DNA of 64,000 nucleotides from Flagellimonas nanhaiensis. Its GTDB lineage: Bacteria > Bacteroidota > Bacteroidia > Flavobacteriales > Flavobacteriaceae. Position numbers and translations under genes: made by a program. Each line of letters starts with the position of its first letter. The first letter of the stretch is position 1. This document shows, one piece after another, positions 8,441 through 17,679 of this stretch. The stretch lies in NCBI RefSeq assembly GCF_003382275.1, contig NZ_QTJX01000003.1, positions 338,145 to 402,144 of the forward strand, written 5' to 3'. The notes below the pieces were generated by a model. The model was not told where the DNA came from and made no database searches. It was given only the letters and a program-made list of their open reading frames with translations.

Positions 8441-9271
8441 ATGGGATTAAAAGTAGCTATACAGGGAATTAAGGGGTCCAACCACCATCAGGTTGCCAGA
8501 GAGTTTTTTGGAGATGATATAGAATTAAAAGAATGTCTGTCGTTTGATGCAATCATAGAGCATTTATGCAATGGATTGGTGGATAAAGGTATTATGGCAA
8601 TAGAAAACTCTATAGCGGGTTCTATAATTCCCAATTATAACCTGGTCTACCATAATAACATCCACATTATTGGAGAGCATTATTTGAGCATACATCACAA
8701 CCTTATGGTGTTAAAAGGATGTTCTCTGGAAGATGTTTCGGAAGTGCATACCCATCCTATGGCATTGCTGCAATGCAAGGAGTTTTTAAAGAGTTATCCC
8801 CATATAAAATTGGTGGAGAGTGCAGATACAGCGGAGACTGCAAAGCGCATCAATGATGGTCAGTTAACCAATATTGCTGCAATTGCTCCAAAAATGGCTG
8901 CCGATCTCTACAATTTAGAAATTATCGCCCCAGAAATACAGACCATTAAGAACAATGCAACACGTTTTATTGTACTGAAAAAGAAGAACAAGGTTTTGCC
9001 CAAAGAGGAAATCAACAAAGCCTCTCTTAGATTCATTACCGACCATAAACGTGGAAGTTTGGCCACGGTTTTGAATGTCATGAGCGACTGTAACCTTAAC
9101 CTAACCAAAATTCAATCACTTCCAATAATTGAAACACCTTGGAAGTATGCATTTTTTGTTGATGTCACATTTGATGAGTACACAAATTTTTCAAAAGCAA
9201 AGTCGCTATTACAGATCATGTCGGAAGATTTTAGGGTCTTGGGAGAATATAAAAACGCATTATTACTATGA
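8441..9271 (+). CDS. pheA: Prephenate dehydratase
   Basis: A 276-residue monofunctional enzyme that converts prephenate to phenylpyruvate, the committed step to phenylalanine. The catalytic region spans about residues 1-180, with AIENSIAGS and the conserved Thr-Arg-Phe in NNATRFIV. An ACT domain (from about 197; GSLATVLNVMSDCNLNLTKI) is the expected phenylalanine-binding feedback site. It is the first gene behind the aromatic leader/attenuator, and its stop overlaps the next start (ATGA), so translation is probably coupled. No chorismate mutase domain is attached; that activity sits in the fourth gene of the operon. Confidence 0.93.
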   Translation: MGLKVAIQGIKGSNHHQVAREFFGDDIELKECLSFDAIIEHLCNGLVDKGIMAIENSIAGSIIPNYNLVYHNNIHIIGEHYLSIHHNLMVLKGCSLEDVSEVHTHPMALLQCKEFLKSYPHIKLVESADTAETAKRINDGQLTNIAAIAPKMAADLYNLEIIAPEIQTIKNNATRFIVLKKKNKVLPKEEINKASLRFITDHKRGSLATVLNVMSDCNLNLTKIQSLPIIETPWKYAFFVDVTFDEYTNFSKAKSLLQIMSEDFRVLGEYKNALLL

Positions 9272-10410
9272 TTACGGCGGATAGACTTCAAAGTGTCCAG
9301 GAATACTATTTCTCCAAAAAATTACGGGAAGTACGGGGATTGGTCAATGAAGGCAGACCTATTATAAATATGGGAATAGGCAGTCCAGACTTGGCTCCTT
9401 CGCCCAAAGTTTTGCAAACCCTGAAGGAAGCCATAAGCGATATGGGAGCCCATCAATACCAGAGCTATCAAGGCCTTCCCCAGTTACGTGAGGCGATAGC
9501 TGACTTTTATCAAAGCAAATTTGATGTAACGGTGGACCCGGCAGGGGAAATTTTACCCTTGATGGGATCCAAAGAAGGCATAATGCACATTAGCATGGCC
9601 TTCCTAAATGAAGGAGATGAGGTGTTGTTGCCCAATCCCGGATATCCAACCTATGCCGCGGTGACAAATCTAGTTGGAGGTAAGCCCGTTATGTACAGTT
9701 TGAAGGGAGAAAATGGATGGTTCCCAGATTTGGACGAGCTCTCGCAAATGGATTTGTCCAAGGTGAAGCTCATGTGGGTAAGCTACCCGCATATGCCTAC
9801 CGGAGCAATGGCAAAAAAGGAGCAGCTCAAGTCCTTGGTGAATTTTGCAAGGAGCAATGATATTTTATTGGTCAATGACAATCCGTACAGTTTTGTGTTG
9901 TCCAATAACCCAACCAGTATTTTGTCAATTGATGGGGCCAAAGACTGCACCTTGGAGCTCAATAGCCTGAGCAAAACGTTTAATATGGCCGGATGGCGGG
10001 TTGGAATGGTGTTGGGGAACAAAGAACACATCAATGCAGTTCTCAAGGTTAAAAGCAATATGGATTCAGGGATGTTCTATGGAATTCAAAAAGGAGCCAT
10101 AGCGGCATTACAAAGTGGTCCTGAGTGGTTTGAAGCTCTGGATGAGGTATATAACAAAAGGAGGGAGTTGATGTTCAATCTGGTGGAAAAACTTGGCTGT
10201 GAATATGATAAAAATGCCGTAGGTATGTTTGTATGGAGCAAGCTTCCCAAGAATGCATCCCCATCCGAAGAATTTATTGATCAAGTACTTTATGAAAAAG
10301 ATATTTTCATTGCTCCGGGAACCATTTTCGGTAGTAATGGTGAAGGATATATCCGATTTTCACTTTGCGTAAAAGAAGAAAAAATAACCGAAGCTATTGA
10401 AAGATTTTAA
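9268..10410 (+). CDS. Class I/II aminotransferase (probable aromatic amino acid aminotransferase)
   Basis: A 380-residue fold-type I PLP aminotransferase. The cofactor lysine is in NSLSKTFNMAGWRVG and the C-terminal carboxylate-binding arginine in GYIRFSL. Its position between prephenate dehydratase and prephenate dehydrogenase suggests that it transaminates phenylpyruvate and 4-hydroxyphenylpyruvate to Phe and Tyr. Sequence alone would also allow an aspartate or LL-diaminopimelate-type substrate. It overlaps pheA by 4 bases and is followed by tyrA after 3 bases. Confidence 0.85.
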   Translation: MITADRLQSVQEYYFSKKLREVRGLVNEGRPIINMGIGSPDLAPSPKVLQTLKEAISDMGAHQYQSYQGLPQLREAIADFYQSKFDVTVDPAGEILPLMGSKEGIMHISMAFLNEGDEVLLPNPGYPTYAAVTNLVGGKPVMYSLKGENGWFPDLDELSQMDLSKVKLMWVSYPHMPTGAMAKKEQLKSLVNFARSNDILLVNDNPYSFVLSNNPTSILSIDGAKDCTLELNSLSKTFNMAGWRVGMVLGNKEHINAVLKVKSNMDSGMFYGIQKGAIAALQSGPEWFEALDEVYNKRRELMFNLVEKLGCEYDKNAVGMFVWSKLPKNASPSEEFIDQVLYEKDIFIAPGTIFGSNGEGYIRFSLCVKEEKITEAIERF

Positions 10411-10413
10411 ACT

Positions 10414-11274
10414 ATGCAGGTAGCCGTAATTGGTATTGGATTGATAGGGGGTTCGTTTGCTAAGGATTTGAAGCAATTGTACCCAGAGGCCAACATTATT
10501 GGGATTGATAAAAGCGAAGCCCATTTAGATGAGGCTTTGAAACTGAACATCATTGACAAAAAAGGAAACTACGAGGCATTGGCCGATTCCGATGTGGTTT
10601 TTGTGAGCATTCCTGTGGATTCGCTTTTGGAGGAATTGCCAAAAATTTTGGATGCAGTGGGCGAAGAAACCGTAGTGATGGATGCAGGCTCAACCAAAGA
10701 TTTAATTTGCCAGTCGGTGATGGACCATCCTAAACGAAGAAACTTCATGGCCTGCCACCCAATTGCGGGAACCGAACATTCTGGGCCTTCCGCAGCTATA
10801 AATGGATTGTATGAAGGGAAAACCAATATTATCTGTGAAGTAGAAAAAACGGCTTTTAAACTTCAGGAAAAGGGATTGGAAATCTTCCAAAAAATGAAAA
10901 TGCGCATTCGTTACATGAATCCTGTAGCGCATGACAAACACATCGCTTACGTATCCCATTTATCACATATCAGTTCATTTATGTTGGGAAAGACCGTAAT
11001 AGAAAAAGAAAAAAATGAGCGTGATATTTTTGACATGGCGGGGAGTGGATTTGAAAGCACAGTTAGACTTGCAAAGAGTTCCCCGGAAATGTGGACACCC
11101 ATTTTTGAACAGAATCGGGACAATGTCGTAGAGACCCTAGAGGAGTATATCCAGAACCTGGAATCGTTCAAACAGCTTTTGGTCTCAAGGGATTTTGGGA
11201 ACGTACATCAAGAAATGAGCAACACCAATAGAATAAAACAAATATTAAAAGGAATTCCACTTACAAAAAAATAA
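10414..11274 (+). CDS. tyrA: Prephenate dehydrogenase
   Basis: A 286-residue NAD(P)-dependent dehydrogenase that oxidatively decarboxylates prephenate to 4-hydroxyphenylpyruvate. The Rossmann motif is at the N terminus (VIGIGLIGGSFAKDL, residues 4-18), followed by the conserved catalytic-region motif CHPIAGTEHSGP and HDKHIAYVSHLSH. There is no ACT domain, so direct tyrosine feedback is not evident. It is the third gene of the attenuated operon and is followed 7 bases later by the DAHP synthase gene. Confidence 0.92.
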   Translation: MQVAVIGIGLIGGSFAKDLKQLYPEANIIGIDKSEAHLDEALKLNIIDKKGNYEALADSDVVFVSIPVDSLLEELPKILDAVGEETVVMDAGSTKDLICQSVMDHPKRRNFMACHPIAGTEHSGPSAAINGLYEGKTNIICEVEKTAFKLQEKGLEIFQKMKMRIRYMNPVAHDKHIAYVSHLSHISSFMLGKTVIEKEKNERDIFDMAGSGFESTVRLAKSSPEMWTPIFEQNRDNVVETLEEYIQNLESFKQLLVSRDFGNVHQEMSNTNRIKQILKGIPLTKK

Positions 11275-11281
11275 AAGGAAA

Positions 11282-12364
11282 ATGGAAAACAATCAACAGA
11301 TGAGGAAATGGCTGGACGACATGAATTTGTCGCACCCTTTGGTAATTGCTGGCCCTTGTAGCGCTGAAACAGAAGATCAGGTGCTAAAAATTGCCCACGA
11401 TCTCAAAGATACAGACGTCAATTATTATCGGGCGGGTATATGGAAACCCAGAACACGGCCTGGAAATTTTGAAGGAGTGGGAGCCTTGGGGCTTAAATGG
11501 CTTCAGAAAGTAAAAGAAGAAACAGGGTTAAAAACTACTACGGAAGTAGCTAACGCCACCCATGTAAAACTGGCTTTGGAACATGATATCGATATGCTGT
11601 GGATAGGTGCTAGATCCACGGTAAGTCCCTTTATTATGCAAGAAATAGCCGATGCGTTGGAGGGAACCGATAAAATTGTTCTTGTAAAGAACCCGGTAAA
11701 CCCAGATTTATCATTGTGGCTTGGTGGAATAGAAAGGCTTCATACCGCAGGTATAACAAAGCTTGGGGCCATTCACCGCGGATTTTCCACCTACAAGAAA
11801 ACAAAGTATCGAAATATTCCTGAATGGCAGCTGGCCATTGAGTTCCAGAACAAATTTCCAGATATGCCCTTGATCTGTGATCCTTCACATATTGCAGGGA
11901 AAAGGGATTTGGTCTTCGATATTTCACAAACCGCCCTGGATCTTAACTATGATGGATTGATGGTTGAGACCCATCATGACCCCAATAATGCATGGAGTGA
12001 TGCTGCACAGCAGGTAACACCTTCAAACTTGGTTCATATGATGAGAGACCTAAAGATCAGAAAAGAGACGGATGAGGCCAGCGAGTATAACAAAAAAATC
12101 AGCGGACTTCGTACGCAAATAGATGAGCTGGACAATGAGCTGCTAGAGCTTTTGGGTAATAGAATGAAAGTGTCCGATGAAATAGGACAGCTTAAAAAGC
12201 AACGTAACGTAGCCGTACTTCAGAGCAATAGATGGAACGCGATACTGGGGCGTATGATTTTGGAAGGAGAGACCAAGGGTCTGAGCGAGGAGTTTGTGTT
12301 GAGGATGTTCAAAGCTATCCACCAGGAGTCCATTAATCACCAGGAAAAAATCATTAAAGCTTAA
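11282..12364 (+). CDS. Bifunctional 3-deoxy-7-phosphoheptulonate synthase / chorismate mutase (type II)
   Basis: The 360 residues hold two enzymes. Residues 1-260 are a DAHP synthase of the AroA-beta/KDO8P type (AGPCSAET near residue 20, RAGIWKPRTRPG near 50, GAIHRGF, CDPSHIAGKRD). Residues about 268-355 are an AroQ-fold chorismate mutase (GLRTQIDELDNELLELLGNR). It thus supplies both the first shikimate-pathway step and the chorismate-to-prephenate step for the three genes before it. The fusion of a mutase domain is commonly regulatory as well as catalytic. A strong terminator follows 23 bases after the stop. Confidence 0.93.
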   Translation: MENNQQMRKWLDDMNLSHPLVIAGPCSAETEDQVLKIAHDLKDTDVNYYRAGIWKPRTRPGNFEGVGALGLKWLQKVKEETGLKTTTEVANATHVKLALEHDIDMLWIGARSTVSPFIMQEIADALEGTDKIVLVKNPVNPDLSLWLGGIERLHTAGITKLGAIHRGFSTYKKTKYRNIPEWQLAIEFQNKFPDMPLICDPSHIAGKRDLVFDISQTALDLNYDGLMVETHHDPNNAWSDAAQQVTPSNLVHMMRDLKIRKETDEASEYNKKISGLRTQIDELDNELLELLGNRMKVSDEIGQLKKQRNVAVLQSNRWNAILGRMILEGETKGLSEEFVLRMFKAIHQESINHQEKIIKA

Positions 12365-12387
12365 AAAGCTTGGAGATTGATATTGAG

Positions 12388-12423
12388 CCGCTTGAAAGTT
12401 TTGCATTTTCAAGCGGTTTTTTT
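12388..12423 (+). terminator. Terminator of the phe/tyr operon
   Basis: A perfect 10-bp stem, CCGCTTGAAA (12388-12397) with TTTCAAGCGG (12407-12416) and a 9-base loop, is followed by seven T. Confidence 0.9.
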
Positions 12424-12481
12424 GTTCCAAACTGTAACAACCCATCAAAATGCTTATCTTTTGATGTAAAGCACACTCATC

Positions 12482-13156
12482 ATGAAAAGAATAATTACAC
12501 TAGGACTCATTTTTCTCCCATTTTTCATCTTCTCCCAAAGAATAATTGATACAGAAGTTGGAGATTTTGACAAAATCAAGGTTTTTGACCTGATCGAGGT
12601 AAACCTTATCCAATCTGATGAAAATAGAATCATGATCAAAGGTTGGAATGTGGACGATATTAAATGGACCAATAAAAACGGAATTTTAAAGCTTCGGATG
12701 CAGTTGGATAAAAAATTTCAAGGCGAGGATACCATGATCGAGGTTTATTATACAAACCTTGATGTAATAGATGCCAATGAAGGGGCTAAAATTACCTGTA
12801 ATGAAATGGTGCAAAAGAGCAAGATAGAACTCAAAGCCCAGGAAGGTGGAAGCATACATATTGGAATGGATGTGGATTATGCCGATATCAGAGCGGTTAC
12901 GGGAGGTATTATTAAAGCTTCGGGGTTAGCCAAAAACCAAAACATAGTATTGAATACGGGAGCAATATTTGATGGAAGGGATTTGAGAACTTCAACAACC
13001 GAGGTGAAAATTTCTGCTGGAGGCGAGGCCGATGTTTTCGCTTCAGAACAGGTGGATATAAATCTAAGAGCGGGAGGTGATGTCACCGTCTACGGAAAAC
13101 CTAAGAGAGTGAACAAACGAACTTTTATTGGAGGACGGGTTCATGTAGTGGATTGA
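12482..13156 (+). CDS. Exported DUF2807 (head GIN domain) protein
   Basis: A 224-residue protein with a signal peptide (MKRIITLGLIFLPFFIFSQ). A beta-helix-like body shows the GIN/DUF2807 pattern: an early FDKIKVFDLIEVNLIQSD strand pair, then repeated short strands such as LKAQEGGSIHIGM and VKISAGGEADVFAS. This domain is common in Bacteroidota envelope proteins and structurally resembles adhesin beta-helices; no catalytic role is known. It is bracketed by two terminators, so it is a single-gene unit. Confidence 0.8.
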   Translation: MKRIITLGLIFLPFFIFSQRIIDTEVGDFDKIKVFDLIEVNLIQSDENRIMIKGWNVDDIKWTNKNGILKLRMQLDKKFQGEDTMIEVYYTNLDVIDANEGAKITCNEMVQKSKIELKAQEGGSIHIGMDVDYADIRAVTGGIIKASGLAKNQNIVLNTGAIFDGRDLRTSTTEVKISAGGEADVFASEQVDINLRAGGDVTVYGKPKRVNKRTFIGGRVHVVD

Positions 13157-13170
13157 TCATAGAAAATTTA

Positions 13171-13201
13171 AAGCCCCTTAACAAAGTTAAGGGGCTTTTT
13201 T
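13171..13201 (+). terminator. Terminator after the DUF2807 gene, probably bidirectional
   Basis: AAGCCCCTTAAC (13171-13182) pairs perfectly with GTTAAGGGGCTT (13186-13197) across an AAA loop and is followed by a T run. It also ends the leftward gene at 13220, whose transcript would read the same hairpin. Confidence 0.9.
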
Positions 13202-13219
13202 ATGAATGAATCTATGTGC

Positions 13220-13660
13220 CTAACGTTTAAAAATGTATCGGGTAATAAAAATTCCCTGTCCATCAGTTTCTCCTCCGTCGCTTTCCACTGCACTGTTCAC
13301 AAAGGCAAGTTCCCATCCTTGCGATACCATATCGTTGATCATAGATGACAACATAGCATCGTTGGCGGCGATGTTCTGAAAACGAATTCCCCCTAAATTA
13401 AAAAAGTTCAGCAACTTGGTCTCTTCAAAGTTTTTTACCCTGATACTACTCCTTTTTGATTTATTTCGGGTGTTGTCGTCCTCCGTCTGTACACTAGTAT
13501 AATCCCTATGGTCCTTGTCTTCCAGGGCATTTATGATACGTGATCTTCCCAAACCACTGGACACAATGGATTCTACACTGGTAATTACTTTATATTCTTG
13601 GGCACTCAACCCAAAACTCGCAATCAACGAGAAACATGTAATGAATAAAATTTTCTTCAT
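13220..13660 (-). CDS. Small exported protein, DUF4177-like, tandem paralogue 1
   Basis: A 146-residue protein with a signal peptide (MKKILFITCFSLIASFGLSA). I do not recognise a named family with certainty. The end, MVSQGWELAFVNSAVES and then FITRYIFKR, resembles DUF4177 proteins, which share a GWEL turn followed by a final basic strand. The middle is rich in charged and Asn/Thr residues. The next gene upstream (14213-13773) encodes a close copy of equal length; about 23 of the roughly 125 mature residues differ. Function unknown. Confidence 0.7.
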   Translation of the reverse strand: MKKILFITCFSLIASFGLSAQEYKVITSVESIVSSGLGRSRIINALEDKDHRDYTSVQTEDDNTRNKSKRSSIRVKNFEETKLLNFFNLGGIRFQNIAANDAMLSSMINDMVSQGWELAFVNSAVESDGGETDGQGIFITRYIFKR

Positions 13661-13718
13661 GATAATACTTCTTTTTATATCACAAAGACAATTTTATTGG
13701 GCTTGGGGTTGCATGAAA

Positions 13719-13746
13719 CAAAAAAAGCCCTTGATAATTCAAGGGC
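13719..13746 (-). terminator. Terminator between the two DUF4177-like paralogues
   Basis: On the minus strand GCCCTTGA (13746-13739) pairs with TCAAGGGC (13734-13727) and is followed by seven T (13726-13720). Each paralogue therefore has its own transcription end. Confidence 0.85.
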
Positions 13747-13772
13747 CTTCGATATTTGAGAACCTAAAGGTT

Positions 13773-14213
13773 CTATTTTCTAAAAATATATCGGGTAATA
13801 AAGATTCCTTGTCCGTCACCTTTACCTCCTTCGCTTTCCACGGCACTTACAACAAAGGCAAGTTCCCATCCATTGGCGATCATATCGTTGATCATTGAAG
13901 TGATCAAAGCATCATTGGCCGCAATGTTCTGAAAACGGATTCCCCCTAGATTGTAGAAGTTCAATAATTTGGTTTCTTCAAAGTTCTTTACTCGAATGTC
14001 CCCTCTTTTTGATTTATTTCGGGTATTGTCTTCTTCCGTTTGTACACTAGTATACTCTCTATAATCCTTGTCTTCAAGGGCATTCACAATTCGGGATCTT
14101 CCCAAACCATTTGGGACAATAGATTCCACACTGGTGACTACCTTGTATTGCTGTGCGTTCATGCTAAATGTACCGGCTATGGCCAATACTGCAATAAATA
14201 ATACTTTTTTCAT
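13773..14213 (-). CDS. Small exported protein, DUF4177-like, tandem paralogue 2
   Basis: A 146-residue tandem copy of the 13660-13220 gene, with its own signal peptide (MKKVLFIAVLAIAGTFSMNA). Most of the sequence from TSVESIV to the final RYIF block is identical, including IRVKNFEETKLLNF and GGIRFQNIAANDA. The signal peptide and the variable loop near residues 125-135 have diverged. A minus-strand -7 element TATCTTTG (14255-14248) sits 35 bases upstream of the ATG. Role unknown; probably periplasmic or surface-exposed. Confidence 0.7.
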   Translation of the reverse strand: MKKVLFIAVLAIAGTFSMNAQQYKVVTSVESIVPNGLGRSRIVNALEDKDYREYTSVQTEEDNTRNKSKRGDIRVKNFEETKLLNFYNLGGIRFQNIAANDALITSMINDMIANGWELAFVVSAVESEGGKGDGQGIFITRYIFRK

Positions 14214-14308
14214 AATTAATGATGTGATTGATTATTAATACTGTTAACAAAGATAGACGCACAAAAAGCAGGATTATTGTTTCTTTGTAGAGAAAATATG
14301 AACAAATA

Positions 14309-15247
14309 GTGCAGGGAACTGTTTATAAATCAACCGGAAGCTGGTACACCGTTAAATCGGAGAAAGGGGATTTTATTGAATGTCGTATCAAGGGTAAGTT
14401 CCGTATTAAGGGAATCAAAAGTACCAATCCCATTGCTGTTGGAGATCATGTTGTTTTTGATTTGGAACAGATTGGTGATGAAACGACGGGTATAATCAAA
14501 GAGATCAAGGAACGAAAGAACTATATCATCCGAAAATCGGTAAAACTATCCAAACAGACCCACATAATAGCCGCAAATCTAGACCAGGTGTTTTTATTGA
14601 TAACCCTGAACAATCCAACTACTTTTACCAGCTTTATTGATCGATTTTTGGTAACAGCAGAGGCTTATGATATCCCGGTTGTACTGCTGTTCAATAAAAT
14701 GGACCTGTACGATGAGGATGAGATGGTCGAGGTGGATTATTTGGTCAAGTTGTATCAGGATATAGGGTATCATTGCTTAGAAATAGCTGCAAAAGAAGGA
14801 GAGAATGTAGATAAGGTAAAAGAGTTAATGTTAGATAAGACCAGCATGTTTTCAGGTCATTCCGGGGTAGGTAAATCCACTTTGGTCAATGCTTTGGAAC
14901 CTGGAATTCAACTTAAGACAGCGGAAATTTCGGAACAGCATTTACAAGGACAACATACTACTACATTTGCAGAAATGTATGACCTTTCTTTTGGGGCAAG
15001 AATCATTGACACTCCTGGTATAAAAGGTTTTGGCATTGTAGATATGGAACAGGACGAAATAGGGGATTATTTCCCCGAATTCTTCAAACTAAAGTCAGAA
15101 TGCAAGTTCAACAACTGTTTACATTTGGATGAACCTAAATGTGCTATAAAGCAAGCTCTGGAAGAAGATAGGGTTGCTTGGAGTAGATATCGAAGTTATG
15201 TGCAAATGGTTACGGGAGACGAAGAAAACACCTATAGAGAAAGATAA
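14309..15247 (+). CDS. rsgA: Ribosome small subunit-dependent GTPase A
   Basis: A 312-residue circularly permuted GTPase that assists 30S maturation. An N-terminal OB fold (GTVYKSTGSWYTVKSEKGDF) is followed by the permuted G domain: NKMD (G4), GHSGVGKSTLVNAL (G1), TTTF (G2) and DTPGIKGFG (G3). A C-terminal zinc knuckle has the Cys/Cys/His/Cys set in ECKFNNCLHLDEPKC. The GTG start matches the family N terminus; an ATG at 14298 in another frame stops after three codons. The stop overlaps the dtd start (TAATG). Confidence 0.93.
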   Translation: MQGTVYKSTGSWYTVKSEKGDFIECRIKGKFRIKGIKSTNPIAVGDHVVFDLEQIGDETTGIIKEIKERKNYIIRKSVKLSKQTHIIAANLDQVFLLITLNNPTTFTSFIDRFLVTAEAYDIPVVLLFNKMDLYDEDEMVEVDYLVKLYQDIGYHCLEIAAKEGENVDKVKELMLDKTSMFSGHSGVGKSTLVNALEPGIQLKTAEISEQHLQGQHTTTFAEMYDLSFGARIIDTPGIKGFGIVDMEQDEIGDYFPEFFKLKSECKFNNCLHLDEPKCAIKQALEEDRVAWSRYRSYVQMVTGDEENTYRER

Positions 15248-15699
15248 TGAGAGCAGTAATTCAAAGAGTCTCTAAGGCAAGTGTAACTGTAGAAGGGCGT
15301 GTTATTTCTTCAATTAACAATGGCCTATTGGTTCTGTTGGGCATAGAAGACGCTGATGGAAAAGAAGATATGGAATGGCTGTCCAAAAAAATTGTGAACC
15401 TACGCATATTCAATGATCAGGACGGGATAATGAACCAATCCGTGCTGGATGTGGATGGGGAAATCATTGTAGTAAGCCAGTTTACCCTGCATGCCCTTAC
15501 AAAAAAAGGAAATCGTCCGTCCTATATAAAGGCTTCAAAACCGGAAGTTGCAATTCCCATTTATGAGGAAGTAATACAACTCTTAGAACAAAATTTGGGC
15601 AAAACGGTAGGTGCTGGAATTTTTGGGGCTGACATGAAAGTTGAGTTATTGAATGATGGCCCAGTTACGATAATAATCGACACCAAAAAAAGAGAATAA
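15247..15699 (+). CDS. dtd: D-aminoacyl-tRNA deacylase
   Basis: A 150-residue protein of normal length carrying both family signatures, the SQFTL box (VVSQFTLHA) and the Gly-Pro cis motif near the end (NDGPVTIII). It hydrolyses D-amino acids from tRNA and removes misacylated glycine. The start ATG overlaps the rsgA stop by one base, so the two are translationally coupled. Confidence 0.93.
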   Translation: MRAVIQRVSKASVTVEGRVISSINNGLLVLLGIEDADGKEDMEWLSKKIVNLRIFNDQDGIMNQSVLDVDGEIIVVSQFTLHALTKKGNRPSYIKASKPEVAIPIYEEVIQLLEQNLGKTVGAGIFGADMKVELLNDGPVTIIIDTKKRE

Positions 15700-15780
15700 T
15701 CATTTTTTTGTCAAATTTGTTTTCTTACTTTGTAAGAAATTCATCGTTTAATTACCAACCAATACAAACCACCATTGTTA

Positions 15781-17676
15781 ATGCGAGTTATCGTCCCATT
15801 GCTCCTGTTTCTTGGTTTACAATTTTCTTTTTCACAAGACTATAGTTATCATAACATCCCTGAAGAACTTCTTAAAAATGCTGATGCGGTAGTTCGGCTG
15901 GATGAAATGAGCATTGTGGTTACCGCTCAGGACCAAATGCACATATCCTCCAAAAGAGTGGTCACTGTTTTAAACGAGCAGGGGAATAGGTATATACACG
16001 CTTTTGCCTTTTATGATGACAATGATAAGATAAATTCATTAGAGGCAAAGATTTACAACAAACAGGGAGAGGAAGTCAAAAAAATCAAAAAAAGAGACTT
16101 TTTGGATCAAAGTGCGGTTGCCGGAGGTACATTGTATTCTGATTCGCGAGTATTGTTTATGCGGTATACCTCTAATGAGTACCCCTATACGGTTGAGTTT
16201 ACCAAGACGTATACTACCCCCGACACAGCATTCGCCCCACCGTGGAGTTTTTTGGACGGATATCGAGTAAGCGTTGAGAAAAGCAAATATTCTTTTAAAG
16301 TTGAATGTGGAATCCCTTTTAGACATAAAGAATCAAACTTTGATGCTTTTCCCATTGAAATGGATGCAACAACCAATCAGGTTAGTTATTCGGGAACAAA
16401 TATCAAGGCGCTTAAAAGGGAACCTCTTTCTCCGCCGTTTGCTGAATTTGCCCCAAATGTAAAAATTGCCCTTGATCGTTTTCACCTGGAAGGGGTCAAC
16501 GGTTCAGCCAGTAACTGGAAAGAGTTTGGTAAATGGATTTATGACAAACTGATTCTAGGTAGGGATCAATTGGCTCCGGAAACCATTAACAAGGTGCGGA
16601 AACTTGTAAAGGATATTAATGATCCGTATGAGAAGGTCAGAAAGATTTATGAATATGTCCAAGATAATACCCGTTACATTAGTGTCCAACTTGGTATTGG
16701 GGGATGGATGCCCATAAGTGCCGAAGAAGTTGATCGGGTAAAATATGGAGATTGTAAAGGGCTGTCAAATTACACCATGGCACTGCTAAATGTTGTTGGG
16801 ATAGAGTCATTTTATACAGTACTTCATGCAGGTGGACAAATGCGTCATATGGACCCTGATTTTACCTCGATGGAAGGAAATCATGCCTTTTTAAATGTTC
16901 CTATAGATGGAAAGGATTTGTGGTTGGAGTGTACAAGTCAGATTACCCCGGTAAACCATTTAGGGACCTTTTCAGATAACAGAAATGTTCTCAAGATTAC
17001 CCCTAACGGTGGTGAAATTGTGAAAACACATCAATATTTGGATGAAGAGAGCTATCAACATACCAAGGCAGAAATATTTGCAAGTGTAAATGGAAGTGTG
17101 AAGGGAAATGTGGAAATTCTTTCAAAGGGAATCCAGTACAATCAAAAATTCAGGCATACAATAAAATCTGCACTGGAAAAGGAAGAGTTTTACAAAGATT
17201 ACTGGGGTTATATAAATAATCTATCACTAGGAGAGATTACTTTCAAAAATGACCGAGAAAAGATTGAGTTTTTAGAAAATGTGGAGATAAGTGCAGAAGG
17301 TTACCTTTCGGAAACAGATGGAAAATTGCTCTTTTCACCCAATTTGGTCAACAGAGATCTCCAAGTACCGGAAAGGAGTAGAAATAGAAAAAGAGACCTT
17401 CTAATATCAAGAGGGTACTTGGATGAAGACGAGTTTGTTATTCATATTCCTCAAGGGTACAAACCAGAAACCCTGCTTCCACCTACCAAACTGGAAACCA
17501 AATTTGGCAGTTACGAAATCAGTATAGAAGAGACAGAGCAAGGTATCTTGGTCTACAAAAGGCGATTTTTGGCGAAATCCGGAAGGTATACGAAGGAAGA
17601 CTACAAACTGTACAGGGATTTCAGAAAACAAGTAGCGCGCTACGACAACTCACGAATTATTCTAACCAAAATATAA
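15781..17676 (+). CDS. Exported DUF3857 / transglutaminase-like protein 1
   Basis: A 631-residue protein starting at the ATG at 15781, which is followed directly by a signal peptide (MRVIVPLLLFLGLQFSFSQ); an in-frame TTG six bases earlier is less likely. An N-terminal DUF3857 beta domain (about 50-220) is followed by a transglutaminase-like core (about 270-390) with the catalytic cysteine in KYGDCKGLSN, a histidine in EGNHAFLNV and an acidic residue in LWLECTSQ. All three catalytic-triad-like positions look present. The substrate is unknown. A paralogue follows after 3 bases. Confidence 0.82.
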   Translation: MRVIVPLLLFLGLQFSFSQDYSYHNIPEELLKNADAVVRLDEMSIVVTAQDQMHISSKRVVTVLNEQGNRYIHAFAFYDDNDKINSLEAKIYNKQGEEVKKIKKRDFLDQSAVAGGTLYSDSRVLFMRYTSNEYPYTVEFTKTYTTPDTAFAPPWSFLDGYRVSVEKSKYSFKVECGIPFRHKESNFDAFPIEMDATTNQVSYSGTNIKALKREPLSPPFAEFAPNVKIALDRFHLEGVNGSASNWKEFGKWIYDKLILGRDQLAPETINKVRKLVKDINDPYEKVRKIYEYVQDNTRYISVQLGIGGWMPISAEEVDRVKYGDCKGLSNYTMALLNVVGIESFYTVLHAGGQMRHMDPDFTSMEGNHAFLNVPIDGKDLWLECTSQITPVNHLGTFSDNRNVLKITPNGGEIVKTHQYLDEESYQHTKAEIFASVNGSVKGNVEILSKGIQYNQKFRHTIKSALEKEEFYKDYWGYINNLSLGEITFKNDREKIEFLENVEISAEGYLSETDGKLLFSPNLVNRDLQVPERSRNRKRDLLISRGYLDEDEFVIHIPQGYKPETLLPPTKLETKFGSYEISIEETEQGILVYKRRFLAKSGRYTKEDYKLYRDFRKQVARYDNSRIILTKI

Positions 17677-17679
17677 ATA

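Noticed and set aside
13515..13898. Plus-strand 127-codon open frame
   Set aside because: It runs antisense through parts of both DUF4177-like genes and across the terminator between them.
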